Of a stretch of DNA of 64,000 nucleotides, positions 35,542 through 44,877 are shown in pieces. The position numbers were made by a program, and so were the translations under genes. The notes beneath the pieces are model-generated. The model saw only the letters and a program-made list of their open reading frames with translations. It was not told the origin of the DNA and ran no database searches. Every line of letters begins with the position of its first letter. Within the stretch, counting starts at the first letter, position 1. Origin of the DNA: Streptomyces lydicus (GTDB lineage Bacteria; Actinomycetota; Actinomycetes; Streptomycetales; Streptomycetaceae); NCBI RefSeq assembly GCF_004125265.1, contig NZ_RDTE01000001.1:372001-436000 (forward strand). Reading direction: 5' to 3'.

Positions 35542-36874
35542 GGCTGGCCTCCTTCTGGGAGGTGGGCTGCCGGTGAACGGTCGGCGGGAGCTTGGTGGGT
35601 GCGCAGGGCATCGTGGTCAGATGCCGGACCGGGGACGCCCACAGCAGGACAACCGGCACCAGGTGAAGCATGGTGCCGACCAGCAGCGCGGCCCACACCC
35701 CGAAGACGGCGGCAATGGCGCCGGCGGTCAAGGCTGCGAAGAACCGGGAGCCGGCGAACAGGCAGACGCAGGTCTGATGCGCGCGGGACTGCAGGTGTGG
35801 TGGGCACAGCTGCTGACGGAGCGAGCGCTGAGTTGACCCCGCGGCCGCGCCGACTGCCCTCCGTGCGGCTCCGGCGGCAGCCAGCACGCCCAGCCAGGCC
35901 GGTCCCGGCTGAGCGAGCAGGAGCGGCACGCCACAGATCGTGTATCCGAGAAATCCGCTCAGCATCACGGGGTAGGGGCCGAAACGGCGGATGAGATGTG
36001 GGGTGGCGAGTGAGCCTGCCAGGCCGCCCGCACCGGCTGCCCCCGCTACCAGTCCCAGTCCGGTGCTTCCTGAATGGAGTGTGGTCAGCAGGGTGTAGGT
36101 GAGAAAGGTGTCGACGATGCGGACGGCGAAGGCGTGCACGGTCAGGGCCAGGACCAGGGGCCGCTGGTGGGGTTCGTGCATCACGTAGCTGATGCCTTCG
36201 CGGATCGCGGTGAGCACGCCGGTTCGCGGCCGGTTGCGCTGGGCCTTGGTCGACTCGGGCGTGGCAGCGGTGCGGATCCGTGCGGCGCAACAGGCGCTGA
36301 TGAGGTAGGAGGCGCAGTCCAGCCAGAGGGTGCGGACGGCGCCGACCAAGCCTATGACGAGAGTGCCGCCGTAGACGCCCGATGTGTCGGCAATGTTGTA
36401 GAGCCCGGTGATCTGGGAGTTGGCGTTGAGCAGGTGCTCGTGCTTGACGAGCTCGGGCACGAGTGCGGTCGACGCGGCATCGTGGAGCACCGTGAGGGCT
36501 CCCAGGAGCAGTGCGATGGCGTAGAGGACGGGCATGGACAGCGCCCCGAAAGCCCAGCAGGTCGGCACAGCCGCAACAACCGCAGCCGCCGCGAGGTCGG
36601 TGGCCACCATCACCAGCTTCTTTCGGCACCGGTCGCCCACGACCCCAGCCGGCAAGGAAAGAGCGAAGGCTGGTGTCATCGCCGCGGCGGTGAGCAGTGA
36701 GACTTGGCCTGGTGTGGCCTTGAGCTCCAGCACTGCGATCACCGGCAGAGCGACGCCATGGAGCGAGGAGCCGGCCAGGCTGGTCGCCTCACCAGCCCAG
36801 TACGCCCGGAACGAGCGGTTGGTCCACGCCGAGCCCGTGGGCGACTGGGGCGGGCTGTCAGTAGAGCGGGCCAT
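35531..36874 (-). CDS. MFS transporter
   Basis: 447 residues from the ATG at 36874 with GGAGGTG upstream; an in-frame ATG further upstream gives an unlikely basic tail. About twelve membrane segments and the loop GDRCRKK after TM2. It is the same subgroup as the transporter at 3876-5246 (VLHDAASTALVPELV region). Likely a drug or metabolite exporter in the inner membrane. It is a candidate exporter for the NRPS product because it is about 3 kb away, but this is only position. Confidence 0.85.
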   Translation of the reverse strand: MARSTDSPPQSPTGSAWTNRSFRAYWAGEATSLAGSSLHGVALPVIAVLELKATPGQVSLLTAAAMTPAFALSLPAGVVGDRCRKKLVMVATDLAAAAVVAAVPTCWAFGALSMPVLYAIALLLGALTVLHDAASTALVPELVKHEHLLNANSQITGLYNIADTSGVYGGTLVIGLVGAVRTLWLDCASYLISACCAARIRTAATPESTKAQRNRPRTGVLTAIREGISYVMHEPHQRPLVLALTVHAFAVRIVDTFLTYTLLTTLHSGSTGLGLVAGAAGAGGLAGSLATPHLIRRFGPYPVMLSGFLGYTICGVPLLLAQPGPAWLGVLAAAGAARRAVGAAAGSTQRSLRQQLCPPHLQSRAHQTCVCLFAGSRFFAALTAGAIAAVFGVWAALLVGTMLHLVPVVLLWASPVRHLTTMPCAPTKLPPTVHRQPTSQKEASRVP

Positions 36875-37190
36875 GCTGCACCTCCAGGACCTGCACGAGA
36901 CCGGCTTCGCCGGAGCGGGGATTGGGGCGGGCAGGCGGCACGTCATCACCTCAGGTGTGTGGAACAGATGTGGAGTCGAGTGCTGGACGGATTGCGAAGG
37001 GTGGTGCGCCCGTCCGCCGTCGAGGCCGTCATGCCAGGCGGCGGGCGGGCAGTTGATCGGGTATGCCTCGTCGCTCAGTGACCAGGCCGTACTGCGGTCA
37101 GCCCGGTGGAGCGTTGGTGATGACGGCGGCGTATGCGAAGGAGTGATCAGCTCCTGGCAGCCGGTGGACCGTGCCGGGAGGGGGTGTGTG

Positions 37191-37943
37191 TCATTGCGCG
37201 GTGGGGACGATGCCCGGAGGCACCAGGGCCCACGGGCCCAGGAGCGCTTGGATCTGCGCCCCGGACCGCGGCTGGAAGTCGATCCCGGCGTCCACGTAGT
37301 GGTTGGCCAGAGCTTTCATCGTCTTGGGGTCCATGTCGGTGGTGGCGTGGGTGACGCTGATGTAGCTGCCGGCCGGGAGCCAGCCACGCAGACAGGTCAT
37401 GGCCTCTTCCGCTGCTTCGTGATTTACCCAGGTCAGCAGGTTGTGCGCCAGTACCAGGATGGGTTCACTGTGGTCGAGCAGCTGCAGTTGAGGGTGAGTC
37501 AGCAGCTGGTCCATCTGCCGGATGTCCGCCCGCACCGCGGCGGTGCCCTTGTGCTCGGCCAGCACCATGTTCGCGTGGCCGTATACGACTGGGTCGCTGT
37601 CCACGTAGACGACGCGGGGGGGGGCGGCGTGGACGGCGCTGGCGGACTCGAAGGTTGTCGGCGGATCGTGGCGTTTCCGCTGATTGATGTGGGGCGGGAG
37701 GCCGCACCCGAGGTTGAGGATCTGGCGGATGCCCTTGTGCGCGAGGGCGGTGACGACGTGATGGCCATGGAGGCGGTTGATCCGCACCATGTCCGACAGC
37801 CAGGGCGCTACCCGAAGGAGGCGGTCGGCCAGCTCCCGGTCGGCGAGGAAGTGTTCGTCGCCGCCCCACAGGTAGTCGTCCACATGAGCTACGGAGGGAT
37901 GTTGGTGCCAGGCGTCCCTGGAGCGGGACAGTGAGGTCGTCAT
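37191..37943 (-). CDS. SAM-dependent methyltransferase (DUF574 / Methyltransf_19 type)
   Basis: 250 residues, ATG at 37943 with GGAGG upstream. The start PSVAHVDDYLWGGDEHFLADRELADRLL and the motif ILNLGCGLPP followed by VYVDSDPVVYGHA are diagnostic of the large Streptomyces DUF574 family. A SAM-binding fold is certain; substrates for the family are mostly unknown. It is translationally coupled to the small ORF upstream, whose last codons contain the ribosome site. Confidence 0.85.
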   Translation of the reverse strand: MTTSLSRSRDAWHQHPSVAHVDDYLWGGDEHFLADRELADRLLRVAPWLSDMVRINRLHGHHVVTALAHKGIRQILNLGCGLPPHINQRKRHDPPTTFESASAVHAAPPRVVYVDSDPVVYGHANMVLAEHKGTAAVRADIRQMDQLLTHPQLQLLDHSEPILVLAHNLLTWVNHEAAEEAMTCLRGWLPAGSYISVTHATTDMDPKTMKALANHYVDAGIDFQPRSGAQIQALLGPWALVPPGIVPTAQ

Positions 37944-37944
37944 C

Positions 37945-38139
37945 TCAGCCTCCGGTCTCGGTCACGTACCGCTGCCGGCAGCGCGCGAGCATCTTGGTGA
38001 ACTTTGCTTCGGTCGGCGAGCTCGCCGTGATCTCGTCGAGCGGTGTGGCGGGGAGGCGACTGTCCAGCGGGCTGGCGGCTGCCGTTGCGTGCCCTGCAGG
38101 GAGCCGACTGGGGCGACGTTCGGGCTCAGCGCCGGGCAT
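37945..38139 (-). CDS. Small coupled ORF, function unknown
   Basis: 64 residues, ATG at 38139 with AGGAGG upstream, overlapping the end of the membrane-protein gene by 14 bases. Its final codons (ACC GAG ACC GGA GGC TGA) contain the ribosome site of the next gene, which argues for real translation. Residues 37-64 (LDEITASSPTEAKFTKMLAR, then CRQRYVTETGG) look structured. It could be a leader or a small adaptor; no family is recognised. Confidence 0.5.
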   Translation of the reverse strand: MPGAEPERRPSRLPAGHATAAASPLDSRLPATPLDEITASSPTEAKFTKMLARCRQRYVTETGG

Positions 38140-39187
38140 CGAGATCCCCCTCCTGGTCCGTGGCGGCACGTGCCCGGGGCGTTGTGATGCCGGTGACGAC
38201 CGTCGCGATGAGGGCGGTAGCCGCGAGGAGGAAGCCGAGCGCCCAATGGGGTACGGGGAGGCTGGTGCACATGTCGTAGGTGATGTGTGCGATCACGATG
38301 GAAGTGAGCCTGCCGGTGTGTCGGTACAGCGCGAGACTCACGGTGGCGACGAGGGAGATTCCGACGGCCGGAATGCCGAGGTACAGGTGCATGGCGACCT
38401 CGAGGGTGAGGCTGAGGGCGTACATCTCCCACGCCGGTCGCCGTGCCATGGCCATGAGGCTCGCGATGGCCCCGACGATGACAACGTCCTCGACAACCCC
38501 GGTGAGAACGACATTCGCGGCCTGAAACCAGACGTTCTCCCAGCCGAGGAAATGAGCCTGGGACCCGCCGTGTGCGCTGTTCGCGCCGGGGAGGAACGTG
38601 GGTAGCGTGTTGACGAGCGCGATCGTGATGACCGCAGCGAGCCCGACCGTCGCACCGACCGCTACAGCCTGGGCCCTGCCACGCGCCGTGGATGCGCCGG
38701 GCGGGAGAATTCCGAGCTGTTCCCGACTGCCGCCGCACCACCTCATGAGTGCGAGAGTCAATGCTGCGAACAGGGCCGCAGTCGCTAGGTTGCGCAGGCC
38801 CCACCAGGCGCTGGTCGGATCAGTCTGGTTGAGCAGGACGGCCGCGACAGCCACAGCGTTTCCTGCCCAGTGCACCCCCGGAGATAGCTTTCGCGCACTG
38901 CCCTGCCGTTGGCGTCGGCCCGCGGCGAACAGCAGCCAGATCAACCATCCAGCGGCCACCGCGATACTCACGAACCGGGCGTAGTAGTCCAATAGCGTCG
39001 AAACATGTGGGGCCACGGAGCCTACGTATGCGATGTAGGCGGTCGTACCGCTGATCGTCATGGCGGGTGCGGCGGCGAGCAGGCTTAATGCGTAGACCGA
39101 CAGGTGAATTGAGCGGGGTGTGCGGGCGGGTTGCGAAGCAGTGGGGGTGTGACCTTGCTCTGTCCTGGGGGGCGCCTGGTGCGGCAC
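38126..39187 (-). CDS. CPBP-like intramembrane protease homologue
   Basis: 353 residues, GTG at 39187 with GGAG upstream. About eight hydrophobic segments. The CPBP (Rce1/Abi) region is near 225-320: GVVEDVVIVG stands where the family has EExxxR, then EVAMHLYLG for the FxxxH motif, and HITYD for HxxxD/N. The second Glu is Asp and the Arg is missing in motif 1, so proteolysis may be lost. CPBP proteins often mature or give immunity to peptides; the link here is unproven. It lies upstream of a small ORF and methyltransferase in one minus-strand unit. Confidence 0.7.
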   Translation of the reverse strand: MPHQAPPRTEQGHTPTASQPARTPRSIHLSVYALSLLAAAPAMTISGTTAYIAYVGSVAPHVSTLLDYYARFVSIAVAAGWLIWLLFAAGRRQRQGSARKLSPGVHWAGNAVAVAAVLLNQTDPTSAWWGLRNLATAALFAALTLALMRWCGGSREQLGILPPGASTARGRAQAVAVGATVGLAAVITIALVNTLPTFLPGANSAHGGSQAHFLGWENVWFQAANVVLTGVVEDVVIVGAIASLMAMARRPAWEMYALSLTLEVAMHLYLGIPAVGISLVATVSLALYRHTGRLTSIVIAHITYDMCTSLPVPHWALGFLLAATALIATVVTGITTPRARAATDQEGDLDARR

Positions 39188-39408
39188 GGCTGATCTCCGT
39201 TTGAGGTGAAAGGGATGAGAGGAAGGGAAATCGGGAAGGACGCCGAGGCGTCAAGCAGCGTGAGTCTTCGATGAGGGGCTGCTGGTCGCTTGGTGCGGGC
39301 GGCGATCTGGCCGTCTGGCAGCAGCTCGCCGGTGTCCTCGAAGAGCAGGACAACGCGAGGGCGGGTCGCCGGGAGCACCCGATCTGGTGGAGCCGCGAGC
39401 CGCATTGA

Positions 39409-40410
39409 TCACGAGCCGGCCCCTTTCGCCCAGTAATCCGCGGCCTTCTTGATGAGGTCGTAGGAGTCCTGGTGGCCGGGTGCCTGCTCAAAGGTCTGGT
39501 GCAGACTGCGGTGCAGGGTTTGGGCCGCCCCCGAGCGGGTCTCGTACCAGGCAAAGAAGTCGACCGCGGCAAAGAGCCGGTGACCGTGGATGGTGAGCTC
39601 TGCCACCTCGTGGTAGTTGGAGGTGAAACTGATCTGGCGGTCTTCCGGCAGGACGCGGATGGTCACCGGCCCTGCGGTGGTGGTGCGATCCATGAGACGC
39701 AGCAGATGGCGGAGCTGGCGGGCCATCACCCCAGGACCACCGACTGGCTTTCGCAGCACCGTTTCATCCAGCAGCAACGTCCGGCGCTGTCCAGAAGGGC
39801 GCCTTACTCGTGCGAGCCACAAGGGCATGTCGGCGACGGGCTCGTCAGGAGTCGGGCACACGTCGGGGTCGGTGATCACCGACCGGTATTCGGGGGTCCG
39901 GTAGCCAGGTGGGATTCGCTTCATTGTGTAATGCAGGGCCTCGCTCGCCACACGGTTGACGGCCACGTACCGTGCAGCTCCCTCGTCGGCTACGTCGCTC
40001 CAGTTGTCCCAAAGGCCCCGACGCGCGAAGTTGTTCGGATCGTCCGCCCCCGCGGCCCTGTGCTCCAGCAGCGTTGTGTGGGAGGAGGCGCATCTGGCCT
40101 TCGGCAGGTGATTGACCAGGTACCGGATCTCGTCGCTGTCCGCTTCGTAGTACCGGAGCAGCGCGGTCAGGGCTGTTGCCTGAATGGGGACCACCGCACG
40201 CTCCCAGCGGCTGATCGCCGAGGCACTGCCTCCGACCTGGCGTGCCACGTCGGTCAGAGTCTGGCCGAGCGCTTTGCGTCTGGCATGCAGGTAGACCCCG
40301 GTGACGATCTCGATCGGCGAGGGGGTCGCCTCGATGGGTGTTAGCTCTTCGTGGAGCCGGGTGCCGCCCTCGATTTCGGGCACGTCACCTGAGTGGGCCT
40401 TGGCGCGCAT
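39409..40410 (-). CDS. XRE-family regulator with DUF5753 domain
   Basis: 333 residues, ATG at 40410 with AAAGGA upstream. HTH at about 35-90 (ARRKALGQTLTDVARQVGGS, then ASAISRWERAVVP). The C-terminal half (GYRTPEYRSVITDP; DETVLRKPVGGPGVMARQLRH; HGHRLFAAVDFFAWYE) is DUF5753-like. Such proteins usually pair with DUF397 partners; none is adjacent here. Probably controls nearby genes, unproven. Confidence 0.75.
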   Translation of the reverse strand: MRAKAHSGDVPEIEGGTRLHEELTPIEATPSPIEIVTGVYLHARRKALGQTLTDVARQVGGSASAISRWERAVVPIQATALTALLRYYEADSDEIRYLVNHLPKARCASSHTTLLEHRAAGADDPNNFARRGLWDNWSDVADEGAARYVAVNRVASEALHYTMKRIPPGYRTPEYRSVITDPDVCPTPDEPVADMPLWLARVRRPSGQRRTLLLDETVLRKPVGGPGVMARQLRHLLRLMDRTTTAGPVTIRVLPEDRQISFTSNYHEVAELTIHGHRLFAAVDFFAWYETRSGAAQTLHRSLHQTFEQAPGHQDSYDLIKKAADYWAKGAGS

Positions 40411-40734
40411 AGTGGTCCTTTAGTGGCGGGCGCTGGCTCGATGGCGCGCCTGGCTGGGGTCACGGATAGGGCGAGGAGAGCTGGCCCACGGCACGTGGCG
40501 ACTGCTGCGGGCAAGCAGCCGACGACCCGGTTCGGTGGTGGGAGCCACCGCCGTGGTCAGGCGACGGGCGCCGGAGCTGGCCGGGAAGTTGCCGTCAGGC
40601 GCAGGGCTGGAGCGAACACGATCGCGGGGAGCGAAGAGCAGGCCCTGATGACGCCGGCCAGCCGGGGCGGGGCACAGCGTGGGCGGCGGCGAGGTATGGC
40701 CCTCCACGACGCCGGTCGAGGCCTGCACCGCTTC
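40411..40734. other. Intergenic gap
   Basis: About 320 bases between the STAND gene stop and the regulator start, both on the minus strand. It would carry the regulator promoter. No coding frame or strong hairpin was recognised. Confidence 0.45.
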
Positions 40735-42843
40735 CTATGAGCCATGGCGCACCAGATCCTGCTCCCGCTGCTGGAGGCGCTGTGCATCACGCGGCCGGAT
40801 CGGCGCGAGCAGCTCGACGCCCTTCTGCAGGCACCGCCGCGCGGGTTCGAGATCACCGCGGCGCTCGTAGGCTCCGGCGAGCATCTCCAGGGTCCGCGCC
40901 TGCCACAGGGTGCTGCCCCTCTCCTTCAGCACCCGCAGCGCGGTGGTCAGCTCGCTGAGGCCGCGCTCGACTACGTCATCCAGCACACGGGCGTGCCCGA
41001 GCAGAGCCAGCGCGCGGCTCGCGTCGAAGGGGTCGTCGACCGCGAGCAGTTCGGTGTGAGCCCGGCGGAAGTGGCTGCCGGCGGTGCGGGGGTCGCCCTT
41101 GGCCAGCGCGATCTGCCCGAGCACGATGGTCGCCAGCGCCACCCCGCGGCGGTAGCCGCACTCTTCCCACCGTGTGACGGCCAGGCGTGCATACTGTTCG
41201 GCGCGCAATGGCTCCCCGGACTGGAGGAAGCAATCCCCCAGACCGTGCAGGGCCTGACCGGCATCCCGCACATCACCGTGCTCCTGGGCCAACTGCACGG
41301 ACTCCGTGTACCAGGCGATGGCGTCCTGCCAGAGCTCAGCCGAACACAAACCGATCGCACCGGAATTGAGCATCTGCCGTAGTGCGGCCGGGTTCTGGAT
41401 CCGGCGTGCCGCGGCGACACCCAGCTCGTGCGCCTTGATCCACAGCTCGTAGGGGTGCTGTCGCAAAAACAGCGGCCAGTAGGCATCGACCAACTGCCAC
41501 ACCAGGTCGTCCCACTCGGCCATGTAGGCCAGTTGAAGGACGCCGAACAGGTTTCCCTGGTGGGAATCCAGCCAGGCCAGGGCGCCGCCGTCGTCATCGA
41601 AGACAGCGTCCCGCGGAGGCGACGCGACATCGGCGATCTGCATCCGCAAGGTTGCCTGGGACGGGGTCAGGCGCTGCTGCGCCTGGGTGGCGATCGTCAG
41701 CATCCACTCGCACAGGCGGCGCTCGACGCTCGTGCGCACCGCCTCGTCGTCCTCCTGCTCGGCCAGGGCGCGGGCGTGGGCGCGCACGGTGGCCCCCAGG
41801 CGGTAGCGGACGGGGCGGGCGGCGTCGGTGGCGAAGGGCTCCAGCAGGTGCTCGTCGGCCAGGGTCTCCAGCAGATGCGATGCTTCGGCGCGCTCCAACC
41901 GGCAGACCGCGGCGGTCATGTCCGGGTCGATGTCCGTGGTGGGCAGCAGGCCCAGGTGGCGCCAGACGCGCTTCCCGACGGCCTCCAACCCTTCGTAGCT
42001 GTCGTCGAGTGCTGTGGTGATGGCCATGCGGGCGGGGTCCTTTCGGACGGGGCCGGTGTCGGCGTGGCGTGTGAGAGCGTCGAGGGATGCGGTGAGGCGG
42101 CGATGGGGGTGAGAGGCCAGCCGGGCGCCGGCCAGGGACAGTGCCAGCGGCAGGTATCCGCAGGCCTCGGCCAGCCGGGAGGCGGCCCGGGGCTCTGCCG
42201 CGACGCGGTCCCGACCGGCGAGTTGGGACAGCAGCTCGACGGCGGCGGCGGGTGGGAGCGGGCCGAGCGGGTGGAGGACGGCACCGTCGATCATCAGCTC
42301 CCACAGAGTGCGACGGCTGGTGACCACGGTGACGCTGACGCCTCCCGCGGGCCGCAGAGGGCGCACCTGGTCGGCGGAGGCCGCGTTGTCGATCAGGATT
42401 GCCAGCTGGCGGTTGGCTGTGACCGAGCGCCACAGGCCGATCAGCTCCTCCCCGTCCGCCGGCGGCTGGTGTACCCCGAGCGCCCGCAGCCACCGGCGCA
42501 GGACCGTGGGGGTGTCCACCGAGCCTGCCGGGCCGCGCAGGTCGGCATAGAGCTGCCCATCGCGAAGGGTCTGGCCGCGGAGCCAGTGGGAGGCGAGCGC
42601 GGTCTTGCCTGTGCCGCCGATCCCGCTGATGACCGCGAGACGAAAGCCCTCGCCGCGCGCTTCGGTCAGAGCTTGGTGGGACTCCTCGCGGTCAGTGAAG
42701 TGTCTGGGTACGGGCGGGAGTTGGTGCGGCGCAGGTGGTGGGGACGGCGCCGTGGCGTGGTGGTGGATACCGCCGTTGACCGCTCCTGCCTGCACGATGA
42801 CGCCGTGGAGGTTGGCCGATCCGCTGATCTCGTTTTCGATCAC
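40735..42843 (-). CDS. STAND-type NB-ARC/TPR protein
   Basis: 702 residues, GTG at 42843 with GAGGGG upstream. The first 30 residues (ISGSANLHGVIVQAGAVNGG) match the short motif that precedes many actinomycete signalling NTPases. The NB-ARC core has Walker A GIGGTGKTALA (near 74) and Walker B ILIDNAA (near 148), then a winged-helix-like part (LGLLPTTDIDPD) and TPR-like repeats from about 480. Regulators or sensors of this class are numerous in Streptomyces; no DNA-binding domain is visible. The start overlaps the stop of a decayed STAS frame. Confidence 0.85.
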   Translation of the reverse strand: MIENEISGSANLHGVIVQAGAVNGGIHHHATAPSPPPAPHQLPPVPRHFTDREESHQALTEARGEGFRLAVISGIGGTGKTALASHWLRGQTLRDGQLYADLRGPAGSVDTPTVLRRWLRALGVHQPPADGEELIGLWRSVTANRQLAILIDNAASADQVRPLRPAGGVSVTVVTSRRTLWELMIDGAVLHPLGPLPPAAAVELLSQLAGRDRVAAEPRAASRLAEACGYLPLALSLAGARLASHPHRRLTASLDALTRHADTGPVRKDPARMAITTALDDSYEGLEAVGKRVWRHLGLLPTTDIDPDMTAAVCRLERAEASHLLETLADEHLLEPFATDAARPVRYRLGATVRAHARALAEQEDDEAVRTSVERRLCEWMLTIATQAQQRLTPSQATLRMQIADVASPPRDAVFDDDGGALAWLDSHQGNLFGVLQLAYMAEWDDLVWQLVDAYWPLFLRQHPYELWIKAHELGVAAARRIQNPAALRQMLNSGAIGLCSAELWQDAIAWYTESVQLAQEHGDVRDAGQALHGLGDCFLQSGEPLRAEQYARLAVTRWEECGYRRGVALATIVLGQIALAKGDPRTAGSHFRRAHTELLAVDDPFDASRALALLGHARVLDDVVERGLSELTTALRVLKERGSTLWQARTLEMLAGAYERRGDLEPARRCLQKGVELLAPIRPRDAQRLQQREQDLVRHGS

Positions 42844-43025
42844 GACTCACCCCTCTGGACATTGCACGCGTTGCACGCGCCGGAAGGTGCCAGCGCGCCC
42901 GCCAGGCTGCTGTGCAGCTCGAACACATCGGTCAGGCCGGTGATCCGAAGGAGCTTGGCCAGTCGGCCGGCACTGTCCGGCACGAGACGCAGGCGCCGCG
43001 CGGCCGGGCCGTCGCGCAGCTTGTC
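42840..43025 (-). pseudogene. STAS-domain remnant
   Basis: The frame ending at 42840 carries RLRLVPDSAGRLAKLLRITG, then TGLTDVFELHSSLAGAL, the C-terminal half of an anti-sigma-factor antagonist (STAS) domain. The beginning is absent; the frame starts inside a different gene fragment. Its stop overlaps the STAND start (GTGA), which suggests that an intact STAS protein was once the upstream partner of the STAND gene. Confidence 0.55.
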
Positions 43026-43605
43026 CGGCGTCGATGCGTTGCAGCAGGTGGCTGAGCTGCTCCGCCATGACACGGGGGCCGCCATTGGCACGCTCCAGAA
43101 ACGCCCAGTCCGCGGTCAACTCGATCCTCACGGCGGAGGAGGCGGCCAAAGTCCGTTCCGGGTGATACCCCTGCGGCAGCACACCGACGCTCTGCAACGC
43201 CCTGGTGAAGGCGGGGGTCTGGAGCAGCTGAGGCAGGATCTGAAGGGCGTAGATGCGGAGATGGGAGGCTGAGTTCTCGCAGGCAGCGAGGCGGGCCGCC
43301 CAGCCGACGCCGTTGTCTCGCACAGGCCGGCACTCCGGACGATCCAGCAGATTGAGTGCACCGGCGACTTCCGCCTGGTCGAGCCCGAAACGCCCCAGCA
43401 CCGCGGCCACCCTGTCTGGCTGAAGGGCCGCCGCGTATCCGCGATCCCGTTGGGGAGCGCGCAGCGTACGCGGGCCGCGGTCGTGCCCTTCTCCCGACAT
43501 CCCGCCGCGCGTGTGGTGCAGGTATCGCAGCTGTGAGCCGACAACGAGATGTGCGGGCGGCGCCTCCTCCAGAGGCGGGGTCCCTGAGTGGGCGAGAGCG
43601 AGCAT
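43025..43605 (-). pseudogene. Decayed XRE/DUF5753 regulator
   Basis: The start (PAHLVVGSQLRYLHHTRGG) resembles this regulator family, but the normal HTH has been replaced by an unrelated run. From about 43430 downwards (VAAVLGRFGLDQAEVAGALN, LRIYALQILPQLLQTPAFTR, ADWAFLERANGGPRVMAEQL) it follows the DUF5753 pattern, then breaks at about 43025 where the STAS fragment begins. Missing parts at both ends and frame changes mark it as a pseudogene. Confidence 0.55.
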
Positions 43606-43659
43606 CGGTATCCAATCAGCGTCGGATAGTGACGGGTTGGGGGGTCGGGCGGCTCGGCT

Positions 43660-44877
43660 TCAGGCCAGGTCGCTGACGTGGTAGTAGCCGCCGAGATGCA
43701 GTTCGGCCAGGGACTGGTCGCCCTTCGCCTGCAGAGCCGCACTAATGCGGAATGCCTGCTGGCGGTGGCACAGGTGCTCCAGCTGGCGAGGTGGGACCCA
43801 CCGCACTCCGACCGGCGCCGTCGGGTGAAGCGTCCGGGTGGGACGGAGCGCCGGATCATCGGAAACGGGGACTCCGCAGTCGTAGACGTGCACCGAAGTG
43901 GGTGCACCGGTCTCGGATTTCTCGACCCAGTCCACCGCCAGCAGCCGGTTCGCCCTCACGACCAAGCTCACTTCTTCCCTCGCGGCGCGCTCGGCGACGT
44001 CCCGCGGTGACTCGCCGGGGGTGTGGGAGCCTCCGGGCAGACGCAGCCGGGCCTTGCGGCCCTTGCGCTCCCTGGGTTGCACCATCAGCACGTGACCGTC
44101 TGCATTGGTGATCAGTGCGTGCGCCGTCAGCTGTACTGGTGTGGCCTGGCCGGGCAGTAGGAGGGGTGTGTTGTCCTGCGCGGCAGTACGCATCTCTCCC
44201 ATCGGAGGGAGCTGGCTCTGTGCGTGGAGGATGCTGACCGCCCAGCCGTGGCTGATGGCCTGTCCGTCGGTCGCCGCGTCCAGGGCGCGCAGGAGCATGG
44301 TTCGTGCATCGCGTGCGGCGAGGGTGGTGAGGCCGAGGATCTGAGCCAGCTCGGCCTGTGTCGCACCGGCCGCCAGGCACAGCAGGGTTGCTCGCTGCTG
44401 CGGGGACAGGATCGGCAGGTACGTCAGCCTCGCGTGCTGGATGAGGCTGGCTGCGAGGGCTGCGTGGACGGCGGCGGCGCGTGTCGGCGCCTGGAGAGTA
44501 TCGCGGGCCCGGGAGAGACGTTCCGACAGGCCTGGTGTGTCCTGGCCGTTGGTGTAGAGCTGGAGCGCATGCCGGTGCGTTGCGCTCACCAGCCGTGCCG
44601 CCTCACGTACGTCGTTGCGCCACAGGGCGCTGCCCCAACGCCGGGTACGGGCGCTGTAGGTGAGCTTGGCGCCGTCCCACTGCACCGCCGGGACCCTGGG
44701 GATCCGCACGGGTGCACCCAGCCCCAGCATGACCCGCAGGTCAGACAGCGGCACATCTTCCTGCCGAGCCAGCTCTTCGAGCGTGACCGCTCCATCGTCG
44801 AGCCGGCCGAGAAGAGACCGCCGGCGCTCCTCACTGATCGCGCGCTGGCCCGCCGCGCCCTTCCTGGTGGTGCTCAT
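43660..44877 (-). CDS. HTH - Nudix-like fusion protein
   Basis: 405 residues, ATG at 44877 in an ATGA overlap with the Nudix gene upstream. A central helical region holds a LuxR-type helix-turn-helix (SPQQRATLLCLAAGATQAEL, then LTTLAARDARTMLLRAL, near 165-215). The C-terminal ~150 residues are a Nudix fold with a box GGSHTPGESP...RAAREEVSL, in which the RE and the final Gly are altered, so it may bind rather than cleave. This looks like a ligand-sensing regulator of the Nudix-related type, but this is inference. Confidence 0.65.
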   Translation of the reverse strand: MSTTRKGAAGQRAISEERRRSLLGRLDDGAVTLEELARQEDVPLSDLRVMLGLGAPVRIPRVPAVQWDGAKLTYSARTRRWGSALWRNDVREAARLVSATHRHALQLYTNGQDTPGLSERLSRARDTLQAPTRAAAVHAALAASLIQHARLTYLPILSPQQRATLLCLAAGATQAELAQILGLTTLAARDARTMLLRALDAATDGQAISHGWAVSILHAQSQLPPMGEMRTAAQDNTPLLLPGQATPVQLTAHALITNADGHVLMVQPRERKGRKARLRLPGGSHTPGESPRDVAERAAREEVSLVVRANRLLAVDWVEKSETGAPTSVHVYDCGVPVSDDPALRPTRTLHPTAPVGVRWVPPRQLEHLCHRQQAFRISAALQAKGDQSLAELHLGGYYHVSDLA

